Shown here in pieces: positions 36,925-51,023 of a DNA stretch of 64,000 nucleotides (within the stretch, counting starts at the first letter, position 1; the number at the start of each line of letters is the position of its first letter). The DNA lies in the NCBI RefSeq assembly GCF_051020765.1, contig NW_027469530.1:44617-108616 (forward strand), written 5' to 3'. This DNA is from Lasioglossum baleicum (taxonomy: Eukaryota; Arthropoda; Insecta; Hymenoptera; Halictidae). The notes beneath the pieces were generated by a model that saw only the letters and a list, made by a program, of their open reading frames with translations, ran no database searches and had not been told where the DNA came from. Both the position numbers and the translations under genes were made by a program.

Positions 36925-39905
36925 CCCTCACGTGTTTTTACTCGACTAGCCTGCGGGATGCATCCTCTCGCACGTGTTTTTACTCGACTAGCCTGCGGGA
37001 TGCATCCTCTCGCACGTGTTTTTACTCGACTACCCTGCAGGATGCATCCTCTCGCACGTGTTTTTACTCGACTACCCTGCGGGATGCATCCTCTCGCACG
37101 TGTTTTTGCTCGACTAGCCATGCGCATCCCAAAAAACCTGCGCATGCGCATCCCACAAAACCTGCGCATGCGCATCCCACAAAACCTCGCACGTGTTTTT
37201 ACTCGACTAGCCTGCGGGATGCATCCTCTCGCACGTGTTTTTGCTCGACTAGGCATGCGCATCCCAAAAAACCTGCGCATGCGCATCCCACAAAACCTGC
37301 GCATGCGCATCCCACAAAACCTCGCACGTGTTTTTACTCGACTAGCCTGCGGGATGCATCCTCTCGCACGTGTTTTTACTCGACTAGCCTGCGGGATGCA
37401 TCCTCTCGCACGTGTTTTTACTCGACTAGCCTGCGGGATGCATCCTCTCGCACGTGTTTTTGCTCGACTAGCCATGCGCATCCCAAAAAACCTGCGCATG
37501 CGCATCCCACAAAACCTGCGCATGCGCATCCCACAAAACCTCGCACGTGTTTTTACTCGACTAGCCTGCGGGATGCATCCTCTCGCACGTGTTTTTGCTC
37601 GACTAGCCTGCGGGATGCATCCTCTCGCACGTGTTTTTGCTCGACTAGCCTGCGGGATGCATCCTCTCGCACGTGTTTTTACTCGACTAGCCTGCAGGAT
37701 GCATCCTCTCGCACGTGTTTTTACTCGACTAGCCTGCGGGATGCATCCTCTCGCACGTGTTTTTACTCGACTACCCTGCGGGATGCATCCTCTCGCACGT
37801 GTTTTTGCTCGACTAGCCATGCGCATCCCAAAAAACCTGCGCATGCGCATCCCACAAAACCTCGCACGTGTTTTTACTCGACTAGCCTGCGGGATGCATC
37901 CTCTCGCACGTGTTTTTACTCGACTAGCCTGCGGGATGCATCCTCTCGCACGTGTTTTTACTCGACTACCCTGCGGGATGCATCCTCTCGCACGTGTTTT
38001 TGCTCGACTAGCCATGCGCATCCCAAAAAACCTGCGCATGCGCATCCCACAAAACCTGCGCATGCGCATCCCACAAAACCTCGCACGTGTTTTTACTCGA
38101 CTAGCCTGCGGGATGCATCCTCTCGCACGTGTTTTTACTCGACTAGCCTGCAGGATGCATCCTCTCGCACGTGTTTTTACTCGACTAGCCTGCGGGATGC
38201 ATCCTCTCGCACGTGTTTTTACTCGACTAGCCTGCGTGATGCATCCTCTCGCACGTGTTTTTTCTGGACTAGCCTGCGGGATGCATCCTCTCGCACGTGT
38301 TTTTGCTCGACTAGCCATGCGCATCCCAAAAAACCTGCGCATGCGCATCCCACAAAACCTGCGCATGCGCATCCCACAAAACCTCGCACGTGTTTTTACT
38401 CGACTAGCCTGCGGGATGCATCCTCTCGCACGTGTTTTTGCTCGACTAGCCTGCGGGATGCATCCTCTCGCACGTGTTTTTACTCGACTACCCTGCGGGA
38501 TGCATCCTCTCGCGCGTGTTTTTGCTCGACTAGCCATGCGCATCCCAAAAAACCTGCGCATGCGCATCCCACAAAACCTGCGCATGCGCATCCCACAAAA
38601 CCTCGCACGTGTTTTTACTCGACTAGCCTGCGGGATGCATCCTCTCGCACGTATTTTTACTCGACTAGCCTGCAGGATGCATCCTCTCGCACGTATTTTT
38701 ACTCGACTAGCCTGCGGGATGCATCCTCTCGCACGTGTTTTTACTCGACTAGCCTGCAGGATGCATCCTCTCGCACGTGTTTTTAATCGACTAGCCTGCG
38801 TGATGCATCCTCTCGCACGTGTTTTTACTCGACTAGCCTGCGGGATGCATCCTCTCGCACGTGTTTTTAATCGACTAGCCTGCGGGATGCATCCTTTCGC
38901 ACGTGTTTTTACTCGACTAGCCTGCGGGATGCATCCTCTCGCACGTGTTTGTGATCGACTAGCCTGCGGGATGCATCCTCTCGCACGTGTTTTTACTCGA
39001 CTAGCCTGCGGGATGCATCCTCTCGCACGTGTTTCTGCTCGACTAGCCTGCGGGATGCATCCTCTCGCACGTGTTTTTACTCGACTACCCTGCGGGATGC
39101 ATCCTCTCGCGCGTGTTTTTGCTCGACTAGCCATGCGCATCCCAAAAAACCTGCGCATGCGCATCCCACAAAACCTGCGCATGCGCATCCCACAAAACCT
39201 CGCACGTGTTTTTACTCGACTAGCCTGCGGGATGCATCCTCTCGCACGTATTTTTACTCGACTAGCCTGCAGGATGCATCCTCTCGCACGTATTTTTACT
39301 CGACTAGCCTGCGGGATGCATCCTCTCGCACGTGTTTTTACTCGACTAGCCTGCAGGATGCATCCTCTCGCACGTGTTTTTAATCGACTAGCCTGCGTGA
39401 TGCATCCTCTCGCACGTGTTTTTACTCGACTAGCCTGCGGGATGCATCCTCTCGCACGTGTTTTTGCTCGACTAGCCATGCGCATCCCAAAAAACCTGCG
39501 CATGCGCATCCCACAAAACCTGCGCATGCGCATCCCACAAAACCTCGCACGTGTTTTTACTCGACTAGCCTGCGGGATGCATCCTCTCGCACGTGTTTTT
39601 GCTCGACTAGCCTGCGGGATGCATCCTCTCGCACGTGTTTTTGCTCGACTAGCCTGCGGGATGCATCCTCTCGCACGTGTTTGTGCTCGACTAGCCTGCG
39701 GGATGCATCCTCTCGCACGTGTTTTTACTCGACTAGCCTGCAGGATGCATCCTCTCGCACGTGTTTTTACTCGACTAGCCTGCGGGATGCATCCTCTCGC
39801 ACGTGTTTATACTCGACTAGCCTGCGGGATGCATCCTCTCGCACGTGTTTTTGCTCGACTAGCCATGCGCATCCCAAAAAACCTGCGCATGCGCATCCCA
39901 CAAAA
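36925..39905 (+). repeat. CCCTCACG-family higher-order unit P (2,981 bp)
   Basis: Its first 1.3 kb (to the GCGTGATGC unit at 38234, 1,309 bp from the start) match the heads of Q, S, T and U, while its last 1.5 kb (from about 38440) match the tail of O at offset 2,981. P is thus a mosaic of two neighbours. GTTTATACTCG near 39808 matches 36827 in O. CCTTTCG lies at 38894 and the CACGTATTTTT pairs at 38651/38693 and 39248/39290. Confidence 0.92.
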
Positions 39906-42238
39906 CCCTCACGTGTTTTTACTCGACTAGCCTGCGGGATGCATCCTCTCGCACGTGTTTTTACTCGACTAGCCTGCGGGATGCATCCTCTCGCACGTGT
40001 TTTTACTCGACTACCCTGCAGGATGCATCCTCTCGCACGTGTTTTTACTCGACTACCCTGCGGGATGCATCCTCTCGCACGTGTTTTTGCTCGACTAGCC
40101 ATGCGCATCCCAAAAAACCTGCGCATGCGCATCCCACAAAACCTGCGCATGCGCATCCCACAAAACCTCGCACGTGTTTTTACTCGACTAGCCTGCGGGA
40201 TGCATCCTCTCGCACGTGTTTTTGCTCGACTAGGCATGCGCATCCCAAAAAACCTGCGCATGCGCATCCCACAAAACCTGCGCATGCGCATCCCACAAAA
40301 CCTCGCACGTGTTTTTACTCGACTAGCCTGCGGGATGCATCCTCTCGCACGTGTTTTTACTCGACTAGCCTGCGGGATGCATCCTCTCGCACGTGTTTTT
40401 ACTCGACTAGCCTGCGGGATGCATCCTCTCGCACGTGTTTTTGCTCGACTAGCCATGCGCATCCCAAAAAACCTGCGCATGCGCATCCCACAAAACCTGC
40501 GCATGCGCATCCCACAAAACCTCGCACGTGTTTTTACTCGACTAGCCTGCGGGATGCATCCTCTCGCACATGTTTTTGCTCGACTAGCCTGCGGGATGCA
40601 TCCTCTCGCACGTGTTTTTGCTCGACTAGCCTGCGGGATGCATCCTCTCGCACGTGTTTTTACTCGACTAGCCTGCAGGATGCATCCTCTCGCACGTGTT
40701 TTTACTCGACTAGCCTGCGGGATGCATCCTCTCGCACGTGTTTTTACTCGACTACCCTGCGGGATGCATCCTCTCGCACGTGTTTTTGCTCGACTAGCCA
40801 TGCGCATCCCAAAAAACCTGCGCATGCGCATCCCACAAAACCTCGCACGTGTTTTTACTCGACTAGCCTGCGGGATGCATCCTCTCGCACGTGTTTTTAC
40901 TCGACTAGCCTGCGGGATGCATCCTCTCGCACGTGTTTTTACTCGACTACCCTGCGGGATGCATCCTCTCGCACGTGTTTTTGCTCGACTAGCCATGCGC
41001 ATCCCAAAAAACCTGCGCATGCGCATCCCACAAAACCTGCGCATGCGCATCCCACAAAACCTCGCACGTGTTTTTACTCGACTAGCCTGCGGGATGCATC
41101 CTCTCGCACGTGTTTTTACTCGACTAGCCTGCAGGATGCATCCTCTCGCACGTGTTTTTACTCGACTAGCCTGCGGGATGCATCCTCTCGCACGTGTTTT
41201 TACTCGACTAGCCTGCGTGATGCATCCTCTCGCACGTGTTTTTTCTGGACTAGCCTGCGGGATGCATCCTCTCGCACGTGTTTTTGCTCGACTAGCCTGC
41301 GGGATGCATCCTCTCGCACGTGTTTTTGCTCGACTAGCCTGCGGGATGCATCCTCTCGCACGTGTTTGTGCTCGACTAGCCTGCGGGATGCATCCTCTCG
41401 CACGTGTTTTTACTCGACTAGCCTGCGTGATGCATCCTCTCGCACGTGTTTTTTCTGGACTAGCCTGCGGCATGCATCCTCTCGCACGTGTTTTTGCTCG
41501 ACTAGCCATGCGCATCCCAAAAAACCTGCGCATGCGCATCCCACAAAACCTGCGCATGCGCATCCCACAAAACCTCGCACGTGTTTTTACTCGACTAGCC
41601 TGCGGGATGCATCCTCTCGCACGTGTTTTTACTCGACTAGCCTGCGGGATGCATCCTCTCGCACGTGTTTTTACTCGACTAGCCTGCAGGATGCATCCTC
41701 TCGCACGTGTTTTTAATCGACTAGCCTGCGGGATGCATCCTCTCGCACGTGTTTTTACTCGACTAGCCTGCGGGATGCATCCTCTCGCACGTGTTTTTGC
41801 TCGACTAGCCATGCGCATCCCAAAAAACCTGCGCATGCGCATCCCACAAAACCTGCGCATGCGCATCCCACAAAACCTCGCACGTGTTTTTACTCGACTA
41901 GCCTGCGGGATGCATCCTCTCGCACGTGTTTTTGCTCGACTAGCCTGCGGGATGCATCCTCTCGCACGTGTTTTTGCTCGACTAGCCTGCGGGATGCATC
42001 CTCTCGCACGTGTTTGTGCTCGACTAGCCTGCGGGATGCATCCTCTCGCACGTGTTTTTACTCGACTAGCCTGCGGGATGCATCCTCTCGCACGTGTTTT
42101 TGCTCGACTAGCCTGCGGGATGCATCCTCTCGCACGTGTTTTTACTCGACTAGCCTGCGGGATGCATCCTCTCGCACGTGTTTTTGCTCGACTAGCCATG
42201 CGCATCCCAAAAAACCTGCGCATGCGCATCCCACAAAA
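39906..42238 (+). repeat. CCCTCACG-family higher-order unit Q (2,333 bp)
   Basis: The head matches P at offset 2,981 to at least the GCGTGATGC unit (41215), with one private CACATG at 40568. The tail is short: a second GCGTGATGC plus GTTTTTTCTGG pair near 41430, a private GCGGCATGC unit near 41470, and then the usual closing series with GTTTGTGC, A units and a two-unit composite. It lacks the CACGTATTTTT pairs. Confidence 0.9.
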
Positions 42239-44739
42239 CCCTCACGTGTTTTTACTCGACTAGCCTGCGGGATGCATCCTCTCGCACGTGTTTTTACTCG
42301 ACTAGCCTGCGGGATGCATCCTCTCGCACGTGTTTTTACTCGACTACCCTGCAGGATGCATCCTCTCGCACGTGTTTTTACTCGACTACCCTGCGGGATG
42401 CATCCTCTCGCACGTGTTTTTGCTCGACTAGCCATGCGCATCCCAAAAAACCTGCGCATGCGCATCCCACAAAACCTGCGCATGCGCATCCCACAAAACC
42501 TCGCACGTGTTTTTACTCGACTAGCCTGCGGGATGCATCCTCTCGCACGTGTTTTTGCTCGACTAGGCATGCGCATCCCAAAAAACCTGCGCATGCGCAT
42601 CCCACAAAACCTGCGCATGCGCATCCCACAAAACCTCGCACGTGTTTTTACTCGACTAGCCTGCGGGATGCATCCTCTCGCACGTGTTTTTACTCGACTA
42701 GCCTGCGGGATGCATCCTCTCGCACGTGTTTTTACTCGACCAGCCTGCGGGATGCATCCTCTCGCACGTGTTTTTGCTCGACTAGCCATGCGCATCCCAA
42801 AAAACCTGCGCATGCGCATCCCACAAAACCTGCGCATGCGCATCCCACAAAACCTCGCACGTGTTTTTACTCGACTAGCCTGCGGGATGCATCCTCTCGC
42901 ACGTGTTTTTGCTCGACTAGCCTGCGGGATGCATCCTCTCGCACTTGTTTTTGCTCGACTAGCCTGCGGGATGCATCCTCTCGCACGTGTTTTTACTCGA
43001 CTAGCCTGCAGGATGCATCCTCTCGCACGTGTTTTTACTCGACTAGCCTGCGGGATGCATCCTCTCGCACGTGTTTTTACTCGACTACCCTGCGGGATGC
43101 ATCCTCTCGCACGTGTTTTTGCTCGACTAGCCATGCGCATCCCAAAAAACCTGCGCATGCGCATCCCACAAAACCTTGCACGTGTTTTTACTCGACTAGC
43201 CTGCGGGATGCATCCTCTCGCACGTGTTTTTACTCGACTAGCCTGCGGGATGCATCCTCTCGCACGTGTTTTTACTCGACTACCCTGCGGGATGCATCCT
43301 CTCGCACGTGTTTTTGCTCGACTAGCCATGCGCATCCCAAAAAACCTGCGCATGCGCATCCCACAAAACCTGCGCATGCGCATACCACAAAACCTCGCAC
43401 GTGTTTTTACTCGACTAGCCTGCGGGATGCATCCTCTCGCACGTGTTTTTGCTCGACTAGCCTGCGAGATGCATCCTCTCGCACGTGTTTGTGCTCGACT
43501 AGCCTGCGGGATGCTTCCTCTCGCACGTGTTTTTACTCGACTAGCCTGCAGGATGCATCCTCTCGCACGTGTTTTTAATCGACTAGCCTGCGAGATGCAT
43601 CCTCTCGCACGTGTTTTTACTCGACTAGCCTGCGGGATGCATCCTCTCGCACGTGTTTTTACTCGACTAGCCTGCAGGATGCATCCTCTCGCACGTGTTT
43701 TTAATCGACTAGCCTGCGGGATGCATCCTTTCGCACGTGTTTTTACTCGACTAGCCTGCGGGATGCATCCTCTCGCACGTGTTTGTGCTCGACTAGCCTG
43801 CGGGATGCATCCTCTCGCACGTGTTTTTACTCGACTAGCCTGCGGGATGCATCCTCTCGCACGTGTTTCTGCTCGACTAGCCTGCGGGATGCATCCTCTC
43901 GCACGTGTTTTTACTCGACTACCCTGCGGGATGCATCCTCTCGCGCGTGTTTTTGCTCGACTAGCCATGCGCATCCCAAAAAACCTGCGCATGCGCATCC
44001 CACAAAACCTGCGCATGCGCATCCCACAAAACCTCGCACGTGTTTTTACTCGACTAGCCTGCGGGATGCATCCTCTCGCACGTATTTTTACTCGACTAGC
44101 CTGCAGGATGCATCCTCTCGCACGTATTTTTACTCGACTAGCCTGCGGGATGCATCCTCTCGCACGTGTTTTTACTCGACTAGCCTGCAGGATGCATCCT
44201 CTCGCACGTGTTTTTAATCGACTAGCCTGCGTGATGCATCCTCTCGCACGTGTTTTTACTCGACTAGCCTGCGGGATGCATCCTCTCGCACGTGTTTTTG
44301 CTCGACTAGCCATGCGCATCCCAAAAAACCTGCGCATGCGCATCCCACAAAACCTGCGCATGCGCATCCCACAAAACCTCGCACGTGTTTTTACTCGACT
44401 AGCCTGCGGGATGCATCCTCTCGCACGTGTTTTTGCTCGACTAGCCTGCGGGATGCATCCTTTCGCACGTGTTTTTGCTCGACTAGCCTGCGGGATGCAT
44501 CCTCTCGCACGTGTTTGTGCTCGACTAGCCTGCGGGATGCATCCTCTCGCACGTGTTTTTACTCGACTAGCCTGCAGGATGCATCCTCTCGCACGTGTTT
44601 TTACTCGACTAGCCTGCGGGATGCATCCTCTCGCACGTGTTTTTACTCGACTAGCCTGCGGGATGCATCCTCTCGCACGTGTTTTTGCTCGACTAGCCAT
44701 GCGCATCCCAAAAAACCTGCGCATGCGCATCCCACAAAA
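42239..44739 (+). repeat. CCCTCACG-family higher-order unit R (2,501 bp)
   Basis: The head carries three private marks shared only with unit T: CGACCAGCC (42738), CACTTG in place of CACGTG (42934) and CCTTGCACG (43174), which is also in O. It leaves the common head near 43380 at a CATACCACAAAAC block. The segment from about 43728 (CCTTTCG) to about 44300 matches 60713-61290 in T at offset 16,984. Confidence 0.88.
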
Positions 44740-45665
44740 CCCTCACGTGTTTTTACTCGACTAGCCTGCGGGATGCATCCTCTCGCACGTGTTTTTACTC
44801 GACTAGCCTGCGGGATGCATCCTCTCGCACGTGTTTTTACTCGACTACCCTGCAGGATGCATCCTCTCGCACGTGTTTTTACTCGACTACCCTGCGGGAT
44901 GCATCCTCTCGCACGTGTTTTTGCTCGACTAGCCATGCGCATCCCAAAAAACCTGCGCATGCGCATCCCACAAAACCTGCGCATGCGCATCCCACAAAAC
45001 CTCGCACGTGTTTTTACTCGACTAGCCTGCGGGATGCATCCTCTCGCACGTGTTTTTGCTCGACTAGGCATGCGCATCCCAAAAAACCTGCGCATGCGCA
45101 TCCCACAAAACCTGCGCATGCGCATCCCACAAAACCTCGCACGTGTTTTTACTCGACTAGCCTGCGGGATGCATCCTCTCGCACGTGTTTTTACTCGACT
45201 AGCCTGCGGGATGCATCCTCTCGCACGTGTTTTTACTCGACTAGCCTGCGGGATGCATCCTCTCGCACGTGTTTTTGCTCGACTAGCCATGCGCATCCCA
45301 AAAAACCTGCGCATGCGCATCCCACAAAACCTGCGCATGCGCATCCCACAAAACCTCGCACGTGTTTTTACTCGACTAGCCTGCGGGATGCATCCTCTCG
45401 CACGTGTTTTTGCTCGACTAGCCTGCGGGATGCATCCTCTCGCACGTGTTTTTGCTCGACTAGCCTGCGGGATGCATCCTCTCGCACGTGTTTTTACTCG
45501 ACTAGCCTGCAGGATGCATCCTCTCGCACGTGTTTTTACTCGACTAGCCTGCGGGATGCATCCTCTCGCACGTGTTTTTACTCGACTACCCTGCGGGATG
45601 CATCCTCTCGCACGTGTTTTTGCTCGACTAGCCATGCGCATCCCAAAAAACCTGCGCATGCGCAT

Positions 45666-48600
45666 CCACAAAACCTCGCACGTGTTTTTACTCGACTAGC
45701 CTGCGGGATGCATCCTCTCGCACGTGTTTTTACTCGACTAGCCTGCGGGATGCATCCTCTCGCACGTGTTTTTACTCGACTACCCTGCGGGATGCATCCT
45801 CTCGCACGTGTTTTTGCTCGACTAGCCATGCGCATCCCAAAAAACCTGCGCATGCGCATCCCACAAAACCTGCGCATGCGCATCCCACAAAACCTCGCAC
45901 GTGTTTTTACTCGACTAGCCTGCGGGATGCATCCTCTCGCACGTGTTTTTACTCGACTAGCCTGCAGGATGCATCCTCTCGCACGTGTTTTTACTCGACT
46001 AGCCTGCGGGATGCATCCTCTCGCACGTGTTTTTACTCGACTAGCCTGCGTGATGCATCCTCTCGCACGTGTTTTTTCTGGACTAGCCTGCGGGATGCAT
46101 CCTCTCGCACGTGTTTTTGCTCGACTAGCCATGCGCATCCCAAAAAACCTGCGCATGCGCATCCCACAAAACCTGCGCATGCGCATCCCACAAAACCTCG
46201 CACGTGTTTTTACTCGACTAGCCTGCGGGATGCATCCTCTCGCACGTGTTTTTGCTCGACTAGCCTGCGGGATGCATCCTCTCGCACGTGTTTGTGCTCG
46301 ACTAGCCTGCGGGATGCATCCTCTCGCACGTGTTTTTACTCGACTAGCCTGCGGGATGCATCCTCTCGCACGTGTTTTTACTCGACTAGCCTGCGGGATG
46401 CATCCTCTCGCACGTGTTTTTACTCGACTAGCCTGCGGGATGCATCCTCTCGCACGTGTTTTTGCTCGACTAGCCTGCGGGATGCATCCTCTCGCACGTG
46501 TTTTTGCTCGACTAGCCTGCGGGATGCATCCTCTCGCACGTGTTTGTGGTCGACTAGCCTGCGGGATGCATACTCTCGCACGTGTTTTTGCTCGACTAGC
46601 CTGCGGGATGCATCCTCTCGCACGTGTTTTTGCTCGACTAGCCTGCGGGATGCATCCTCTCGCACGTGTTTTTACTCGACTAGCCTGCAGGATGCATCCT
46701 CTCGCACGTGTTTTTACTCGACTAGCTTGCGGGATGCATCCTCTCCCACGTGTTTTTACTCGACTACCCTGCGGGATGCATCCTCTCGCACGTGTTTTTG
46801 CTCGACTAGCCATGCGCATCCCAAAAAACCTGCGCATGCGCATCCCACAAAACCTCGCACGTGTTTTTACTCGACTAGCCTGCGGGATGCATCCTCTCGC
46901 ACGTGTTTTTACTCGACTAGCCTGCGGGATGCATCCTCTCGCACGTGTTTTTACTCGACTACCCTGCGGGATGCATCCTCTCGCACGTGTTTTTGCTCGA
47001 CTAGCCATGCGCATCCCAAAAAACCTGCGCATGCGCATCCCACAAAACCTGCGCATGCGCATCCCACAAAACCTTGCACGTGTTTTTACTCGACTAGCCT
47101 GCGGGATGCATCCTCTCGCACGTGTTTTTACTCGACTAGCCTGCAGGATGCATCCTCTCGCACGTGTTTTTAATCGACTAGCCTGCGGGATGCATCCTCT
47201 CGCACGTGTTTTTTACTCGACTAGCCTGCGGGATGCATCCTCTCGCACGTGTTTTTGCTGGACTAGCCTGCGGGATGCATCCTCTCGCACGTGTTTTTGC
47301 TCGACTAGGCATGCGCATCCAAAAAACCTGCGCATGCGCATCCCACAAAACCTGCGCATGCGCATCCCACAAAACCTCGCACGTGTTTTTACTCGACTAG
47401 CCTGCGGGATGCATCCTCTCGCACGTGTTTTTGCTCGACTAGCCTGCGGGATGCAACCTCTCGCACGTGTTTTTGCTCGACTAGCCTGCGGGATGCATCC
47501 TCTCGCACGTGTTTGTGCTCGACTAGCCTGCGGGATGCATCCTCTCGCACGTGTTTTTACTCGACTAGCCTGCGGGATGCATCCTCTCGCACGTGTTTTT
47601 GCTCGACTAGCCTGCGGGATGCATCCTATCGCACGTGTTTTTGCTCGACTAGCCTGCGGGATGCATCCTCTCGCACGTGTTTTTACTCGACTAGCCTGCA
47701 GGATGCATCCTCTCGCACGTGTTTTTACTCGACTAGCCTGCGGGATGCATCCTCTCGCACGTGTTTTTACTCGACTACCCTGCGGGATGCATCCTCTCGC
47801 ACGTGTTTTTGCTCGACTAGCCATGCGCATCCCAAAAAACCTGCGCATGCGCATCCCACAAAACCTGCGCATGCGCATCCCACAAAACCTCGCACGTGTT
47901 TTTACTCGACTAGCCTGCGGGATGCATCCTCTCGCACGTGTTTTTACTCGACTAGCCTGCGGGATGCATCCTCTCGCACGTGTTTTTACTCGACTAGACT
48001 GCGGGATGCATCCTCTCGCACGTGTTTGTGCTCGACTAGCCTGCGGGATGCATCCTCTCGCACGTGTTTTTACTCGACTAGCCTGCGGGATGCATCCTCT
48101 CGCACGTGTTTCTGCTCGACTAGCCTGCGGGATGCATCCTCTCGCACGTGTTTTTACTCGACTACCCTGCGGGATGCATCCTCTCGCGCGTGATTTTGCT
48201 CGACTAGCCATGCGCATCCCAAAAAACCTGCGCATGCGCATCCCACAAAACCTGCGCATGCGCATCCCACGAAACCTCGCACGTGTTTTTACTCGACTAG
48301 CCTGCGGGATGCATCCTCTCGCACGTGTTTTTACTCGACTAGCCTGCAGGATGCATCCTCTCGCACGTGTTTTTACTCGACTAGCCTGCGGGATGCATCC
48401 TCTCGCACGTGTTTTTACTCGACTAGCCTGCAGGATGCATCCTCTCGCACGTGTTTTTAATCGACTAGCCTGCGGGATGCATCCTCTCGCACGTGTTTTT
48501 ACTCGACTAGCCTGCGGGATGCATCCTCTCGCACGTGTTTTTGCTCGACTAGGCATGCGCATCCCAAAAAACCTGCGCATGCGCATCCCACAAAACCTGC

Positions 48601-51023
48601 GCATGCGCATACCACAAAACCTCGCACGTGTTTTTACTCGACTAGCCTGCGGGATGCATCCTCTCGCACGTGTTTTTGCTCGACTAGCCTGCGGGATGCA
48701 TCCTCTCGCACGTGTTTGTGCTCGACTAGCCTGCGGGATGCATCCTCTCGCACGTGTTTTTACTCGACTAGCCTGCGGGATGCATCCTCTCGCACGTGTT
48801 TTTACTCGACTAGCCTGCAGGATGCATCCTCTCGCACGTGTTTTTAATCGACTAGCCTGCGGGATGCATCCTTTCGCACGTGTTTTTACTCGACTAGCCT
48901 GCGGGATGCATCCTCTCGCACGTATTTTTACTCGACTAGCCTGCAGGATGCATCCTCTCGCACGTGTTTTTACTCGACTAGCCTGCGGGATGCATCCTCT
49001 CGCACGTGTTTTTACTCGACTAGCCTGCAGGATGCATCCTCTCGCACGTGTTTTTAATCGACTAGCCTGCGGGATGCATCCTCTCGCACGTGTTTTTACT
49101 CGACTAGCCTGCGGGATGCATCCTCTCGCACGTGTTTTTAATCGACTAGCCTGCGGGATGCATCCTCTCGCACGTGTTTTTACTCGACTAGCCTGCGGGA
49201 TGCATCCTCTCGCACGTGTTTTTGCAGGACTAGCCTGCGGGATGCATCCTCTCGCACGTGTTTTTGCTCGACTAGGCATGCGCATCCCAAAAAACCTGCG
49301 CATGCGCATCCCACAAAACCTGCGCATGCGCATCCCACAAAACCTCGCACGTGTTTTTACTCGACTAGCCTGCGGGATGCATCCTCTCGCACGTGTTTTT
49401 GCTCGACTAGCCTGCGGGATGCATCCTCTCGCACGTGTTTTTGCTCGACTAGCCTGCGGGATGCATCCTCTCGCACGTGTTTGTGCTCGACTAGCCTGCG
49501 GGATGCATCCTCTCGCACGTGTTTTTACTCGACTAGCCAGCGGGATGCATCCTCTCGCACGTGTTTTTGCTCGACTAGCCTGCGGGATGCATCCTATCGC
49601 ACGTGTTTTTGCTCGACTAGCCTGCGGGATGCATCCTCTCGCACGTGTTTTTACTCGACTAGCCTGCAGGATGCATCCTCTCGCACGTGTTTTTACTCGA
49701 CTAGCCTGCGGGATGCATCCTCTCGCACGTGTTTTTACTCGACTACCCTGCGGGATGCATCCTCTCGCACGTGTTTTTGCTCGACTAGCATGCGCATCCC
49801 AAAAAACCTGCGCATGCGCATCCCACAAAACCTGCGCATGCGCATCCCACAAAACCTCGCACGTGTTTTTACTCGACTAGCCTGCGGGATGCATCCTCTC
49901 GCACGTGTTTTTACTCGACTAGCCTGCGGGATGCATCCTCTCGCACGTGTTTTTACTCGACTAGACTGCGGGATGCATCCTCTCGCACGTGTTTGTGCTC
50001 GACTAGCCTGCGGGATGCATCCTCTCGCACGTGTTTTTACTCGACTAGCCTGCGGGATGCATCCTCTCGCACGTGTTTCTGCTCGACTAGCCTGCGGGAT
50101 GCATCCTCTCGCACGTGTTTTTACTCGACTACCCTGCGGGATGCATCCTCTCGCGCGTGATTTTGCTCGACTAGCCATGCGCATCCCAAAAAACCTGCGC
50201 ATGCGCATCCCACAAAACCTGCGCATGCGCATCCCACAAAACCTCGCACGTGTTTTTACTCGACTAGCCTGCGGGATGCATCCTCTCGCACGTGTTTTTA
50301 CTCGACTAGCCTGCAGGATGCATCCTCTCGCACGTGTTTTTTACTCGACTAGCCTGCGGGATGCATCCTCTCGCACGTGTTTTTACTCGACTAGCCTGCA
50401 GGATGCATCCTCTCGCACGTGTTTTTACTCGACTAGCCTGCGGGATGCATCCTCTCGCACGTGTTTTTACTCGACTAGCCTGCAGGATGCATCCTCTCGC
50501 ACGTGTTTTAATCGACTAGCCTGCGGGATGCATCCTCTCGCACGTGTTTTTACTCGACTAGCCTGCGGGATGCATCCTCTCGCACGTGTTTTTGCTCGAC
50601 TAGCCTGCGGGATGCATCCTCTCGCACGTGTTTTTGCTCGACTAGCCTGCGGGATGCATCCTCTCGCACGTGTTTGTGCTCGACTAGCCTGCGGGATGCA
50701 TCCTCTCGCACGTGTTTTTACTCGACTAGCCTGCGGGATGCATCCTCTCGCACGTGTTTTTACTCGACTAGCCTGCAGGATGCATCCTCTCGCACGTGTT
50801 TTTAATCGACTAGCCTGCGGGATGCATCCTCTCGCACGTGTTTTTACTCGACTAGCCTGCGGGATGCATCCTCTCGCACGTGTTTTTGCTGGACTAGCCT
50901 GCGGGATGCATCCTCTCGCACGTGTTTTTGCTCGACTAGGCATGCGCATCCCAAAAAACCTGCGCATGCGCATCCCACAAAACCTGCGCATGCGCATCCC
51001 ACAAAACCTCGCACGTGTTTTTT
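45666..51023. other. Cluster of seven private homopolymer indels
   Basis: Changes seen once each: CCC to CC at 45666-45667, T5 to T6 at 47209-47214, CCC to CC at 47319-47320, CC to C at 49789 (CTAGCATG), T5 to T6 at 50337-50342, T5 to T4 at 50506-50509 and T5 to T6 at 51018-51023. All alter run length by one base. Apart from CACGTTG at 56261, the other frame-changing indels I found in the window belong to the two shared deletions that mark the higher-order units. They may be real young mutations or consensus errors. Confidence 0.85.
47406..48460 (+). repeat. Block copied from the 4,677-bp unit 24 kb away
   Basis: Unit order and rare marks match 23235-24289 (and the sister copy at 4,677 bp further) at a constant offset of 24,171: CCTATCG, TGCAGG, TAGACTGC, GTTTGTGC, GTTTCTGC, CTCGCGCGTG and GTTTTTAATCG. 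Differences noticed are GATGCAACC (47455), CGTGATTTTG (48190) and CACGAAACC (48270). The CGCGTGATTTTG change also occurs at 50154 and 58875, so it arose after the transfer and then spread locally. Confidence 0.88.
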
